From contig NZ_AYMG01000019.1 of NCBI RefSeq assembly GCF_000633455.1, forward strand, positions 62,001 through 126,000: a DNA stretch of 64,000 nt, read 5' to 3'. The notes beneath the pieces were generated by a model. The model was given only the letters and a program-made list of their open reading frames with translations. It had not been told where the DNA came from and did no database searches. Shown here one piece after another: positions 8,447 to 16,247 of the stretch. Source of the stretch: Pedobacter jeongneungensis (GTDB lineage Bacteria; Bacteroidota; Bacteroidia; Sphingobacteriales; Sphingobacteriaceae). Position 1 is the stretch's first letter. Each line of letters opens with the position of its first letter. The position numbers were made by a program, and so were the translations under genes.

Positions 8447-9401
8447 ACTATTGTTATCGTTCCTGTTTTTATCAATTGTAGCATCTGCTGCTGAGGAGAA
8501 AACTGCAGAGGCTGTAATACCTTCTCAGCCTGGATTAGGACTTAGCCAATCTGAAATACTCATTGTATTGCTTTTGCTTTTTGCGCTGGTACTGCTTTTT
8601 GTTTCGGTAACGCTGCTTAATGCTTTTAAGGTAATGTACCAGGAACAGTTAAACCCTACTCCATACAGCGAACCTGTAAAAGAGGAGGTGCTCGATTACG
8701 ATAGCTGGTTAAAACAGAAAACGGTAAAACCTTCTGTCTGGGCAAAATTATTGGGTTTAAAACCTATTGAAGAAGAAAAGAACCTGGTAATTGATCATGC
8801 TTACGATGGCATCAAAGAGCTGAACAATCCGGTACCGGCCTGGTTCAACTTCCTGTTTTTTGGTACGATGATTTTCGCTGCTGGTTATCTCTTTTATTAC
8901 CACATCGGTGGTTATGGCGATCTGCAGGATAAAGAATATGAAAATGAAATGGCCAAGGCACAGGTAGAAAAAGCAGCTTATCTCGAAAAATCAGCCAATA
9001 CCATTGATGAAAATTCCGTAAAATTTGATAATACCCCAGCTGTACTGGCAGATGGGAAAACCATATTTAACACCAACTGTGTAGTTTGCCATGGCGATAA
9101 AGGCCAGGGGGTGATTGGCCCGAACTTAACCGATGATTACTGGTTGCATGGCGGCGGCATCAATAATGTGTTTAAAACCATTAAATATGGTGTTCCTGAA
9201 AAGGGAATGATCAGTTGGGAGAAAAACCTTAACCCTAAACAGATCAGTGCGGTTGCTAATTTTATCTTGTCGTTAAAAGGAAGCAACCCTGCTGGTGCCA
9301 AAGCCCCACAGGGCGAAAAATATGAGGCGAAAGACATGAAAGATAATGAGATGAAAGCAGCGAAGGACAGTGTAAATCAAGCCGATGTTACCAAAAAATA
9401 A
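8433..9401 (+). CDS. ccoP: cbb3 oxidase subunit III, monohaem cytochrome c (CcoP)
   Basis: About 322 residues from ATG 8433 (MKKIKLLLSF); ATG 8427 is an alternative two codons earlier. An apparent signal sequence and a first membrane helix lead into a FixP-N-type region with a second helix near PVPAWFNFLFFGTM. The cytochrome domain has a single CxxCH (CVVCHGDKG; Cys216, Cys219, His220). Proteobacterial CcoP usually has two haems, so this is the one-haem form seen in Bacteroidota. The tail is rich in Lys, Glu and Ala. The gene overlaps both ccoQ and ccoG. Confidence 0.93.
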   Translation: MKKIKLLLSFLFLSIVASAAEEKTAEAVIPSQPGLGLSQSEILIVLLLLFALVLLFVSVTLLNAFKVMYQEQLNPTPYSEPVKEEVLDYDSWLKQKTVKPSVWAKLLGLKPIEEEKNLVIDHAYDGIKELNNPVPAWFNFLFFGTMIFAAGYLFYYHIGGYGDLQDKEYENEMAKAQVEKAAYLEKSANTIDENSVKFDNTPAVLADGKTIFNTNCVVCHGDKGQGVIGPNLTDDYWLHGGGINNVFKTIKYGVPEKGMISWEKNLNPKQISAVANFILSLKGSNPAGAKAPQGEKYEAKDMKDNEMKAAKDSVNQADVTKK

Positions 9402-10755
9402 ACCGGAAAGCAGGGGCAGGAATTTCATTTACCCTAAAAAACCATCGGGTAGATTATACACCTACCGGAAATGGGTAAGTTATGCCCTGCTGTTATTTTT
9501 GTTCTCCTGTCCGTTTTTAAAACTCAATGGCGAGCAACTGGTGCTGCTGAATTTCATCGAAAGGAAATTTGTTTTCTTTGGGTTGATTTTTACCCCGCAG
9601 GATTTTTACCTTTTTGCACTCGCCATGCTCATCTTTATTATCTTCATTGTATGTTTTACAGTGGTATTGGGCAGGCTATGGTGCGGATGGGCCTGTCCGC
9701 AGACCATTTTTATGGAAATGGTGTTCCGTAGAATAGAATACTGGATTGAGGGCGATGCCAGTAAACAAAAGAAACTTGACGAAGGCCCCTGGAACGCAGA
9801 AAAGATAAGGAAAAAAGGAAGCAAACATTTCATTTTCCTGCTGATCTCTTTTGCCATTGCCAATACCTTTCTGGCTTATATGATCGGTTCGGATGTACTG
9901 CTTAAAATTATCACTGAACCCATTGCGGGCCATGTTTCGGGGTTTATATCCATCTGGCTGTTTACCCTTATATTTTATGGCGTATTTGCCTATGTACGCG
10001 AGGTGGTATGTACTGTAATCTGTCCTTATGGTAGGCTTCAGGGGGTGTTACTTGATAACCAGAGCCTCGTGGTAGCTTACGATTTTACCAGGGGCGAACC
10101 CCGCGGACGTTTACAACGAAATGCATTGGAACAGAAAACTGGCGATTGTATTGATTGTGGACTCTGTGTACAGGTTTGCCCTACGGGTATTGATATCCGC
10201 CAGGGAACACAGCTTGAATGTGTGAACTGTACCGTTTGCATCGATTCGTGTAACGAAGTCATGTTGAAAATAGGTAAACCCAAAAACCTGATCGGTTTCT
10301 TTAATCAGGATTTTATTGCAGATCGCAAACCTTATAAAATTGGTTTAAAATCTTACGGTTATGCTGCGGTTTTATTCGTGGTATTAATGGTTTTCTCTTC
10401 ACTGATTTATAAGAGAGAAAACATCCAGACCACCGTTTTAAGGGCCAGCGGTACTTTATACCAAAGCAGGGGGACTGATAAAACCAGTAACCTGTACAAT
10501 GCAGAGCTGGTGAACAAAACCAATAAGGCGGTCAAATTTTCTTTTAGGTCGCAGGATAGTGGTGATCAGATCGATTTTATTCAGCATGCAACTGTTTTGC
10601 CTAAAGAAGGAACCGTGCACCTCACGTTCTTTTTGGTCAGGAAAAATAGTTCGATTAAAAAATATAAAACAGATGCGGTTTTCGAAGTACTTGCCAATGG
10701 CGAGGTTTTGAGTACCGCAACAACTAGTTTTTTCGCACAGCCGGAAAGCGAATGA
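9385..10755 (+). CDS. ccoG: cbb3 oxidase accessory ferredoxin-like membrane protein (CcoG/RdxA/FixG)
   Basis: A 456-residue membrane Fe-S protein involved in copper reduction and delivery during cbb3 assembly in other bacteria. It has several membrane helices, a CGWACP motif (Cys100, Cys104), and a ferredoxin-like pair of clusters: CIDCGLCVQVCP (Cys255-265) and CVNCTVCIDSC (Cys279-289). The C-terminus is an Ig-like periplasmic domain typical of FixG. The start overlaps the end of ccoP by 17 bases, supporting coupled translation. Confidence 0.95.
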   Translation: MLPKNKPESRGRNFIYPKKPSGRLYTYRKWVSYALLLFLFSCPFLKLNGEQLVLLNFIERKFVFFGLIFTPQDFYLFALAMLIFIIFIVCFTVVLGRLWCGWACPQTIFMEMVFRRIEYWIEGDASKQKKLDEGPWNAEKIRKKGSKHFIFLLISFAIANTFLAYMIGSDVLLKIITEPIAGHVSGFISIWLFTLIFYGVFAYVREVVCTVICPYGRLQGVLLDNQSLVVAYDFTRGEPRGRLQRNALEQKTGDCIDCGLCVQVCPTGIDIRQGTQLECVNCTVCIDSCNEVMLKIGKPKNLIGFFNQDFIADRKPYKIGLKSYGYAAVLFVVLMVFSSLIYKRENIQTTVLRASGTLYQSRGTDKTSNLYNAELVNKTNKAVKFSFRSQDSGDQIDFIQHATVLPKEGTVHLTFFLVRKNSSIKKYKTDAVFEVLANGEVLSTATTSFFAQPESE

Positions 10756-10843
10756 TTGAATGAAGAGTGAGAGAATGACTGAATGTTAACGATCGAATAT
10801 GGGATTTGCCTTTAAACATTCACTCATTCAAAATTCAATCATT
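10751..10843. repeat. Imperfect palindrome between ccoG and ccoH
   Basis: aatgattgaat at 10751 is inverted at 10833-10843 as attcaatcatt, with further complementary gagtga / tcactc segments inside. The long imperfect hairpin starts at the end of ccoG and fills most of the spacer before ccoH. It is one of several intergenic palindromes in this window. Confidence 0.6.
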
Positions 10844-10861
10844 AATTTAAAAACAAAACGT

Positions 10862-11290
10862 ATGAACTGGGGAACAAAAATAGTAATGGGGATGGTTGCA
10901 TTTATGATGTTTATCGTGGGGATGGTAATTTACATGTTCCATGTGCACGGTAGGGATGCCCTGATCGAAGAAAATTATTACGAAAAGGGAATCAATTACA
11001 ATGCAGAATACGATGCCAAACAGAATGTATTAAATGACGATGCGAAGCCTAAAATTACCATTACCGATACCCAAATTGTAATACAGTTAAAAGACAGTGC
11101 GCAATATGAGCTGGTACTGATGCGGCCTGCCAACAGCGACGATGATGTTAAACGGAAAGGAAGCACCACCGGAACCTCGCATCTTATCCTGGTTGATAGA
11201 ACAAAAATGGCTAAGGGAATGTGGTTTATCAACCTATCATGGCGTGCCGAGGGCAAAGCATATCTGTTTAAAAATAACATTACCTTATGA
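10862..11290 (+). CDS. ccoH: FixH/CcoH family assembly protein
   Basis: A 142-residue protein with one N-terminal membrane helix (MNWGTKIVMGMVAFMMFIVG) and a periplasmic domain containing ENYYEKGINYN, the FixH-typical Tyr-rich segment. ATG 10862 is chosen over the in-frame 10799, because the earlier 21 codons fall in the intergenic palindrome. It follows ccoG, the usual FixGH order. Its stop overlaps the start of the SafE-like gene (ATGA). Confidence 0.9.
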   Translation: MNWGTKIVMGMVAFMMFIVGMVIYMFHVHGRDALIEENYYEKGINYNAEYDAKQNVLNDDAKPKITITDTQIVIQLKDSAQYELVLMRPANSDDDVKRKGSTTGTSHLILVDRTKMAKGMWFINLSWRAEGKAYLFKNNITL

Positions 11291-11988
11291 CAGACTATTT
11301 GCCATTGGCATTTTTATTGGGACTGTTCGGAAGCCTCCACTGCGCGGTAATGTGCGGACCGATTATGTTGGGCATGCCATTCAGAAAGCAGGATTTTTTT
11401 GATAGTGCGGTTCAGCTTTTCTTATATCAGCTGGGTAGAATTGCTGTTTATACCATTTTAGGTTTGCTGGTCGGTGTTTTAGGAAACAGCATACGCCTTT
11501 TCAGCGATCAGAAAACGTTGAGCATGCTTATTGGTTCCGTATTAATTCTATTCACCGCCTTACAGTTTAATAAAAGTTATAGAAACAGGTTTTCAACGCT
11601 TCAGTTAAAGGCTATGAACCCGCTCAGCAAATTAATGGGGAAGGTGTTCAACTTAAAATTATGGGGATTGTTTGCAGGCGTGCTTAACGGCATTATCCCC
11701 TGTGGAATGGTTTACCTGGCCCTTGCAACAGCATTAAATACTGGGAATGTTCAATCGGGTGCTACATTTATGTTTCTTTTCGGTCTCGGTACTACACCAT
11801 TAATGCTCATGATCTCGCTTGGCGGTATCTTTTTGAAAAAGTACATCCGTTTTAATACCAATAAGCTTATCCCCTGGCTCATGCTTTTTATGGGAGCTTT
11901 ACTCATTATGCGGTCGGCTGATCTGGGTATTCCGTTTTTGTCTCCAAAAAATACAGGTGGCTATGGACATTCGATAGAATGCAGGTAG
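11287..11988 (+). CDS. SafE-like (COG2836 type) membrane protein, sulfite exporter TauE/SafE family
   Basis: A 233-residue protein with about six membrane helices. The first contains GLFGSLHCAVMCGPIM, the Cys-bearing motif of the SafE/COG2836 branch, and LNGIIPCGMVYLAL repeats the Pro-Cys pattern of DsbD/CcdA-like helices. Relatives sit at the end of cco clusters in many bacteria, where a role in copper or redox handling is suspected. It is translationally coupled to ccoH and is the last gene of the block. Confidence 0.85.
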   Translation: MTDYLPLAFLLGLFGSLHCAVMCGPIMLGMPFRKQDFFDSAVQLFLYQLGRIAVYTILGLLVGVLGNSIRLFSDQKTLSMLIGSVLILFTALQFNKSYRNRFSTLQLKAMNPLSKLMGKVFNLKLWGLFAGVLNGIIPCGMVYLALATALNTGNVQSGATFMFLFGLGTTPLMLMISLGGIFLKKYIRFNTNKLIPWLMLFMGALLIMRSADLGIPFLSPKNTGGYGHSIECR

Positions 11989-12036
11989 ATAAGTTTTCAG
12001 TTGGCCGTTTGCAGTTACTAATGACCAGTTAACAGA

Positions 12037-12059
12037 TTAACCAATTTAAACAATTAACC
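12037..12059. repeat. Dispersed intergenic repeat, inverted copy C
   Basis: Twenty-three bases here are the reverse complement of the core of the 28-base repeat at 1483 and 24941. It lies between the convergent SafE-like and AraC-type genes. Confidence 0.7.
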
Positions 12060-12066
12060 CAATGAA

Positions 12067-13041
12067 CTATCTATCTTTATTATACTTCCCCCTGTAATCT
12101 AAAGGCGATAAGCCAGTATATTTCCTGAACACTTCACGAAATGCTTTAACATCTGCATAACCCACCGCGTACATCACTTCATTAATTGTTTTTCGGCTGG
12201 TTTCAAAAGCTTTTTTAGCCATTTCGATTTTAACCCGTTGCGCATACTCAATAGGGGTGTTTCCGGTTGCTTTGATAAACCTTCTGTCGAAATTCCTGCG
12301 GCCAACATTGAATTTTGAAGAGAGGTCGCTGATTGTGATTTTTTCTTCCAGATTATGCTCAATATAGTTTTGGGCCTGTTTCACAATTTCATCTTCGTGT
12401 TTTTTCTGACCGTTAAAAATCGTGAACTCCGATTGCGTGCTGCGGTCGATCTCGATCTGGAAAACTTTGGAGCAATAAATAGCAGTTTGCCTGTCGTAGT
12501 ATTTTTCGATCAGGTACAAAATCAGGTTTAAAAAGGAGTAAGCTCCGCCATTGGTATAAATGCCACTTTCATCCGTAATCAGGTGATCCGTTTGCAAATT
12601 TATTTGCGGAAACATCAGTCGAAAATTTTCAGCAACTGACCAGTGTGTAGAACAAACCTTTCCATCTAACAAGCCCGACGCTGCAAGCAGAAACGTACCG
12701 GTACAGATGGTCGCAATTTCAGCACCCAGTTGATGCTGTTGTTGCAACCAGGTAACCAAGGCTTCATTTTCTTTCAGCGCAAGTTCGTAATTGTGGTTGA
12801 GGGAGGGTACAATAATCAGGTTGGTTTTCGCAATTTCTGCGATCGTGGTGTGTGGCTTAACGGAAAACAGACCCGCATTAAAATTCACCTGTTGCGACAC
12901 CCCCGCCAGCTGGATGTTAAACAGCTCCTGTTTTGTATTGTTTTTCCAGTACAGGTTTGCCCTCGAAAAAATCTCGTAGGTTCCGGTAATGCTACTCAAA
13001 TTATTCTCTCCATTGGGTACGATAATCGTCAGGTTTTTCAT
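12067..13041 (-). CDS. GlxA-family transcriptional regulator (DJ-1/PfpI-like domain plus AraC HTH)
   Basis: A 324-residue regulator. Residues 1-170 are an amidotransferase-like DJ-1/PfpI domain with the nucleophile-elbow region ATICTGTFLLAASGLLDG, used for ligand sensing in this family. The last 100 residues hold two AraC helix-turn-helix units (ISDLSSKFNVGRRNFDRRF and INEVMYAVGYADVKAFREVF) ending in GLSPLDYR. The divergent SRPBCC genes start about 140 bases away and could be targets, which is an inference. The effector is unknown. Confidence 0.9.
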   Translation of the reverse strand: MKNLTIIVPNGENNLSSITGTYEIFSRANLYWKNNTKQELFNIQLAGVSQQVNFNAGLFSVKPHTTIAEIAKTNLIIVPSLNHNYELALKENEALVTWLQQQHQLGAEIATICTGTFLLAASGLLDGKVCSTHWSVAENFRLMFPQINLQTDHLITDESGIYTNGGAYSFLNLILYLIEKYYDRQTAIYCSKVFQIEIDRSTQSEFTIFNGQKKHEDEIVKQAQNYIEHNLEEKITISDLSSKFNVGRRNFDRRFIKATGNTPIEYAQRVKIEMAKKAFETSRKTINEVMYAVGYADVKAFREVFRKYTGLSPLDYRGKYNKDR

Positions 13042-13201
13042 GGCTGTTTATTTACCCAAAGATAAGTTATACTGTTGTCCAAATCAACCCGCTATATTGT
13101 CTATTTAACACCCTGGCAAATTATAAAATCCTCTATTACTTTGTATATCAACTAGAAAAGATGGTCATTGATTTTAGCTGATGCCTCAAAAACCGAAAGA
13201 A

Positions 13202-13819
13202 ATGAAAATAAACGTAACGATTGCACCGCTTATATTAACAGTACTGCTCAGCTGCCAAAATCCGACAGGAAAGCCTGCCCAACAAAAAGAATTAACAGAA
13301 ACCACTCACCTAAAAAAAACAATTATGAACAACAAAGACTACACCACACAGATTGTGGTAAACAAAGATCCCCAAACAGCATTTAAGGCCATCCAAAACT
13401 TCAGGGGCTGGTGGTCGGAAGAAATTCAGGGCCCAAGCGATGTACTCAATGAATCCTTTTTTTACCATTATAAGGATGTGCATTTGTGTAAACTGAAACT
13501 TATCGAAAAAATTCCCGGTCAAAAACTCGTTTATCTGGTATTAGATAATCAGTTCAATTTTGTGAAAGATAAAAAAGAATGGATTGGTACGAAATTGATT
13601 TTTGAGTTAATCCTGGAGGGCGAGCAAACCAAAATTGTATTTACACACCAGGGTTTGGTACCCGAATATGAATGTTATAAAGTTTGCCATGATGCATGGA
13701 CTGGCTACATTCAAGGCAGCCTGAAGAATTTTATTGAAACAGGAACAGGAAAACCCAATGGCAAAGAAGGTGGCCTTAACGCAGAACTTGTTAAAAAATG
13801 GGGTTTACCAGATAAATAA
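13202..13819 (+). CDS. SRPBCC (AHSA1-like) domain protein with possible lipoprotein leader
   Basis: The SRPBCC fold is recognisable from NNKDYTTQIVVNKDPQTAF through FRGWWSEEIQG to FTHQGLVPEYECY. From ATG 13202 the product has 205 residues and opens with MKINVTIAPLILTVLLSC, which looks like a lipoprotein signal with lipobox LLSC. An in-frame ATG at 13325 would give a cytosolic protein of 164 residues, and its start aligns with that of the next gene. Both readings are possible. AHSA1-like domains are normally cytosolic, so the leader is unusual. Substrate unknown. Confidence 0.78.
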   Translation: MKINVTIAPLILTVLLSCQNPTGKPAQQKELTETTHLKKTIMNNKDYTTQIVVNKDPQTAFKAIQNFRGWWSEEIQGPSDVLNESFFYHYKDVHLCKLKLIEKIPGQKLVYLVLDNQFNFVKDKKEWIGTKLIFELILEGEQTKIVFTHQGLVPEYECYKVCHDAWTGYIQGSLKNFIETGTGKPNGKEGGLNAELVKKWGLPDK

Positions 13820-13866
13820 TACGCGCACCAATATTGGGAAAACAATGATCAGTTTATTGAAATAAA

Positions 13867-14435
13867 ATGGAACAGCAAAAAGATTATAACACTTCAATTG
13901 TGGTTGATAAATCTGCGGAAGAAGTATTTAATGACATCAATCAGGTTAGCGAATGGTGGCAGGGAGAAATTAAGGGAGATACCAGAGAATTAAATGATGA
14001 ATTTACCTATCAAATGGGCGACGTTCATTTTTCTAAACAAAAAGTGATCGAATCACTGCCCGGAAAAAAAGTGGTGTGGCTGGTAACAGAAAGCGAAATC
14101 AACTTTGTGACCGATAAAAAGGAGTGGGTAGATACGAAAATCGTTTAACCGCCGAACAGTTTGAGGAACTGAGTGCCCGTTTTTATTATTCAGCTTATCT
14201 TTTTAACCGCCTGCCCGAATATACTTTTATGCCGGTTGAAGGCACTACCTATATCGAAGCGATGCCCTTATTCGAGATCAGTCCTGAAGGAGACAAAACC
14301 AGGTTAACTTTCACACACCAGGGGCTTGTACCAGCGATCGAATGTTATGGTGGGTGTTCAGTCGCCTGGCAAAGTTTAATTGAAAAAAGCCTGTTCAGTT
14401 ATATTCAAACCGGCAAAGGTGTGGCGGTGTTTTAA
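13867..14435 (+). pseudogene. SRPBCC (AHSA1-like) paralogue interrupted by an insert of about 125 bp
   Basis: The 5' part encodes MEQQKDYNTSIVVDKSAEEV through DKKEWVDTKI, parallel to the upstream paralogue, then meets a stop at 14146. The 3' part resumes in another frame as FEISPEGDKTRLTFTHQGLV through IQTGKG. Against the paralogue, which passes straight from KKEW-GTKL to FEL, about 14145-14269 is extra. The insert is not a multiple of three and explains the shift. It has an open frame (NRLTAEQFEELSARFYYSAY and on) whose origin I do not recognise. The gene is probably broken unless the 3' part is expressed from ATG 14124. Confidence 0.75.
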
Positions 14436-14804
14436 AATCTGCGGTAATCTGTGTGATCTGCGGGCAAACCTTTCGTTTGATTGGTTCCCGCAGATTTAAA
14501 TTGATTGACGCAGAATAGCACTTAGGTCATCCTGAGCGAAGTCGAAGGATTTACCGTATAAGAAATATAAGTTTACATGATCTTATATTTTATATGGTAA
14601 ACAATTAATCTTTAATCAAAAAAGGTCTTCGACTACGCTCAGACTGACAAAATGAATCCTCATTAACATAAGTCTTAGTGATTAGGCCTGATGTGGGCTG
14701 ATTGACTTGTGCTTTAAGGCTTTTAAATGAATTAATACATTGTTTAACGAAAGCACAAGTCATCTAAGCCTAAGTAACCTAAACTTGCACTAGAAAGGGC
14801 AATA
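14436..14804. other. Intergenic region with two repeat families, no gene
   Basis: The start holds an 'atctgcggtaatctgtgtga' type segment with gttcccgcagattt at 14484-14497, also found at 40447-40460. The middle holds the long palindrome listed separately. The last 150 bases are AT-rich without a recognisable feature. Confidence 0.6.
14525..14648. repeat. Long imperfect palindrome (gtcatcctgagcgaagtcga family)
   Basis: The left arm, gtcatcctgagcgaagtcga and on (14525-14549), pairs with the right arm tcttcgactacgctcagac and on (14626-14648). A second inverted pair lies inside (ttaccgtata with tatatggtaa). The whole could fold into one long cruciform or RNA hairpin. Confidence 0.75.
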
Positions 14805-15560
14805 CTATTCTAAAAAATCAAGTATAAAATTATTGTACTCTTCACGCATTGGCAACTCGAAATCAGTATACAGCACCCGTTTATCTGCCGATACATATTC
14901 ACTGGTTTTGGGATTAAACCCTTCTTTTTTTATATTCTTCCAATAAAAACCGATTCCTCTTTTTTGCCAGGCAGGGAGGTTGTTAAAATTGATGCCATAT
15001 TGAAATAGTAATTCATTTTTAGCCGCAATGCTCATTCCTTCAATTTTAGAAGAAGCTTGGTTTCTGCTATGATTATTCTGTCTCAACCTCCAGTAACAAT
15101 GTGCATTTAAGGCATTCCTGTGCGCATCTTCGCTGCGCCATCTGAAATAATCTTCAACTAATTTTTTATTGGGAAGTTCAGATATACGACAGTCAAATGC
15201 GCCAACATTTCCCAAAATTGAGGAAAATTTAGCACTGGCTTCGCCAGCCAAAACGGAAATATATTTTCTTGCCTTTCGCCCAAAAAGATTTTCACTTGGG
15301 TGAAATAGCAGCGATATTTCATCACTTTGCGTATAACCATAAATGATATTAAAACCGCAGTTCATCAGATGTTTTACGGTTTCAACCATCAGATCCCGAA
15401 ATTTTTCATCAAACGGCGCTTCAAACTGGTGCACTTCCTTGGTAAGCCTGGTAAACCCCCGGCCATCAATTCTGGCAATCATGTACATCTCAGGCAAAAT
15501 ACAACGATCCTGAGCGGTTTCATAAACCCTCATCTTAGCATCCAAATCATCAAATTTCAT
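14805..15560 (-). CDS. Thg1-like protein (tRNAHis guanylyltransferase family, 3'-5' polymerase)
   Basis: A 251-residue Thg1 homologue. The palm carries MIARIDGRGFTRLT with metal ligand Asp32, and YGYTQSDEISLLF with Asp80/Glu81, matching the family's two-metal active site. FDCRI and YFRWRSEDAHRNALN match the conserved segments after the palm. Members add nucleotides in the 3'-5' direction; bacterial Thg1-like proteins mainly repair truncated tRNA 5' ends in vitro. The start overlaps the end of the kinase gene by 11 bases, so the two are translated together, pointing to RNA end repair. Confidence 0.9.
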   Translation of the reverse strand: MKFDDLDAKMRVYETAQDRCILPEMYMIARIDGRGFTRLTKEVHQFEAPFDEKFRDLMVETVKHLMNCGFNIIYGYTQSDEISLLFHPSENLFGRKARKYISVLAGEASAKFSSILGNVGAFDCRISELPNKKLVEDYFRWRSEDAHRNALNAHCYWRLRQNNHSRNQASSKIEGMSIAAKNELLFQYGINFNNLPAWQKRGIGFYWKNIKKEGFNPKTSEYVSADKRVLYTDFELPMREEYNNFILDFLE

Positions 15561-15996
15561 CCGACCATAGTTTAATAGTAAAAGAGTTATTTTCAGCCGT
15601 TACATAATATAGTTCGTCGAAACCCTCATTCATTGATGGTAAGCTCAACTTTTTAAAAGTTCCCCTAATACCAATTTCAGGAATTTTCTCTTTGCCAAAT
15701 CGTTGATTATTACGTTCGACAGCATTAGTCAGTTTTGATTGAAAATAATATCCCGTTACTTTGAATTTGTTTGCCTTGGCAATGGTTATATATTTTGCTC
15801 TTTCTTCTAGAGAAGGATTCGTATTATCAACCACAAAAGGTTGAGAGGTGAGGATGCAGGTTTCAATAAACCTGAGTTCCTTATTTCTCGTGTTTAATAA
15901 ATCTAGGGAGATGCGTACATGCGTTTTAAAAAACTTCTCTTTGAAAAAAGTAGTTTTTCCAGTTGCCTGAATGCCACAAAATATAATTGCTTCCAT
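15550..15996 (-). CDS. P-loop kinase related to T4 polynucleotide kinase (AAA_33 type)
   Basis: A 148-residue P-loop protein with Walker A GIQATGKT at residues 8-15, a conserved Asp in ISLDLLNTRN and the VVDNTNPSLEERAKYI segment typical of Pnk-like kinases. ATG 15996 is chosen because longer in-frame starts run into the tRNA-Ser gene. It overlaps the Thg1-like gene, and a kinase preparing 5' ends for a 3'-5' polymerase would make biochemical sense. A small-molecule kinase cannot be excluded. The gene begins 36 bases after the tRNA terminator. Confidence 0.85.
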   Translation of the reverse strand: MEAIIFCGIQATGKTTFFKEKFFKTHVRISLDLLNTRNKELRFIETCILTSQPFVVDNTNPSLEERAKYITIAKANKFKVTGYYFQSKLTNAVERNNQRFGKEKIPEIGIRGTFKKLSLPSMNEGFDELYYVTAENNSFTIKLWSDEI

Positions 15997-16032
15997 CTTC
16001 CTAATGATTCGGTTTTTATGGATATAAAAAAA

Positions 16033-16056
16033 GGAAGAATTATTGTTAATTCTTCC
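16033..16056 (-). terminator. Rho-independent terminator after tRNA-Ser
   Basis: A perfect 10-bp stem (ggaagaatta / taattcttcc) with a 4-base loop. Read on the minus strand it ends in a run of T, as expected downstream of the tRNA. Confidence 0.8.
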
Positions 16057-16068
16057 TTTCATTTGATG

Positions 16069-16153
16069 CGGAGAGCGAGGGATTCGAACCCCCGGACCTG
16101 TTACAGTCAACAGTTTTCAAGACTGCCGCATTCGACCACTCTGCCAGCTCTCC
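16069..16153 (-). tRNA. tRNA-Ser (anticodon UGA)
   Basis: An 85-base class II tRNA on the minus strand. The acceptor stem is GGAGAGC/GCTCTCC, the anticodon loop CTTGAAA gives UGA, a long variable arm (tgactgtaacaggtc region) is present, and the T arm contains GGTTCGAATCC. A G discriminator follows; CCA is not fully encoded. A terminator follows, then the kinase/Thg1 cassette. Confidence 0.95.
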
Positions 16154-16247
16154 GCTGCAAAAGTACAAACTCAGCTTAAATCTGCAAACTCAGAAAGCGT
16201 TTTTTTTATATAAACTTGATAATTACTTAACACAGAGGGAGAAAAAA

